Below, piece by piece: positions 57,262 through 57,400 of a DNA stretch of 57,400 bases (within the stretch, counting starts at the first letter, position 1; each line of letters opens with the position of its first letter). The DNA is from Clostridia bacterium (GTDB lineage: Bacteria; Bacillota; Clostridia; Christensenellales; DUVY01): positions 1 through 57,400 of the forward strand of contig BNZQ01000006.1 in assembly GCA_026001225.1 (NCBI GenBank). Direction: 5' to 3'. A program made the position numbers and the translations under genes. Below the pieces are notes generated by a model. That model was not told where the DNA came from. It was given only the letters and a program-made list of their open reading frames with translations, and ran no database searches.

Positions 57262-57400
57262 TTTGCCGTGATTTAGACTATTCAATTTTCAAGGTACGGT
57301 GAAGCGGTTTCTTACGGAAGCTCGGAACAGAGTCCTGATAAGAGTGTACAAGAAGACCGCACGTTGCCTGAACGACAGTTCAGCCCGAATTAAGCCCGCG
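57262..57400. other. Non-coding end of the window
   Basis: After the recN stop I see no open frame longer than about 40 codons, no terminator with a clear stem, and no recognised RNA. A short inverted pair (GAACGACAGTTC) lies near 57369-57380. Confidence 0.3.

Overview
This window is chromosomal DNA from a bacterium of the class Clostridia, probably an uncultured gut-type lineage. The reasons are the linked order scpA, scpB, DUF2953, gerW (ytfJ), dacF; the order nadK, argR, recN; RNase Y; an archaeal-type AspRS beside an AsnRS; a trimeric NAD-linked [FeFe] hydrogenase operon; and sigma-A promoters of the form TTGACA, 17 bp, TATAAT, often with TGn before the -10. GerW and DUF2953 suggest a sporulating or formerly sporulating ancestor. 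I infer this from gene content; there is no rRNA to place it more precisely.

Layout. 0.2-8.6 kb holds housekeeping genes: L28, S21, trigger factor, ClpP (behind a CIRCE-like operator), ClpX, a site-2-type protease, ScpA and ScpB. 8.6-11.0 kb is an AT-rich accessory island with small unknown and membrane proteins and an RHS/YD-repeat remnant, and it splits the scpAB/gerW/dacF cluster. 11.0-26.4 kb holds DUF2953, GerW, DacF, phosphopentomutase, a glycoside hydrolase, AspRS, AsnRS, two U32-type proteins and a MutS2 that lacks its Smr domain. 26.4-29.5 kb (minus) is a frameshifted lipoprotein with InlB-type repeats. 29.8-38.6 kb holds a P-type ATPase, the hydrogenase operon (NuoE-like, ATPase, ferredoxin-like, NuoF-like, HydA) and a DUF71 protein. 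38.7-43.1 kb holds an integrase remnant, a GGGtGRT/NifU-like pair, an Mrr-like nuclease and a four-cysteine protein. 43.3-57.3 kb holds a Sel1-repeat protein, a DUF2284 protein, four tRNAs (Asp, Phe, CAU, Pro), a two-component system, a cysteine desulfurase, RidA, a DEAD-box helicase, RNase Y, NadK, ArgR and RecN.

The most unusual content lies between and inside the genes. I see at least four families of short palindromic or structured elements placed at gene boundaries. (1) A ~120-nt hairpin with a fixed core of tandem GA mismatches (GA-GG-GAG / TGA-CC-GA) and freely covarying stems (seven copies). (2) A 5'-leader hairpin with a fixed AAAGTTTTT box and covarying stem before asnS, hydA, ridA and the NifU-like gene. 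(3) A ~70-nt element (TTTTTTCTTTGAG ... CAAAAGAAAA, tail GAAAAAGAAA) with a covarying outer stem, lying at or just after the 3' ends of genes and tRNAs (nine copies). (4) Elements with arms of heptanucleotide tandem repeats. Arrays of many different 7-mers occur both between genes and, in frame, inside the coding sequences of deoB, a U32 protease, its neighbour, a cysteine desulfurase and probably the helicase tail; a GC-rich palindrome family enters mutS2 and the U32 gene in the same way.

Several downstream genes have their leaders replaced by these elements and lack a Shine-Dalgarno site, and a few others (deoB, the DUF6062-like gene, possibly the glycoside hydrolase and the P-type ATPase) have promoters so close to the start codon that their mRNAs should be leaderless. 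I corrected several start codons because the longest open frames run into repeat DNA.
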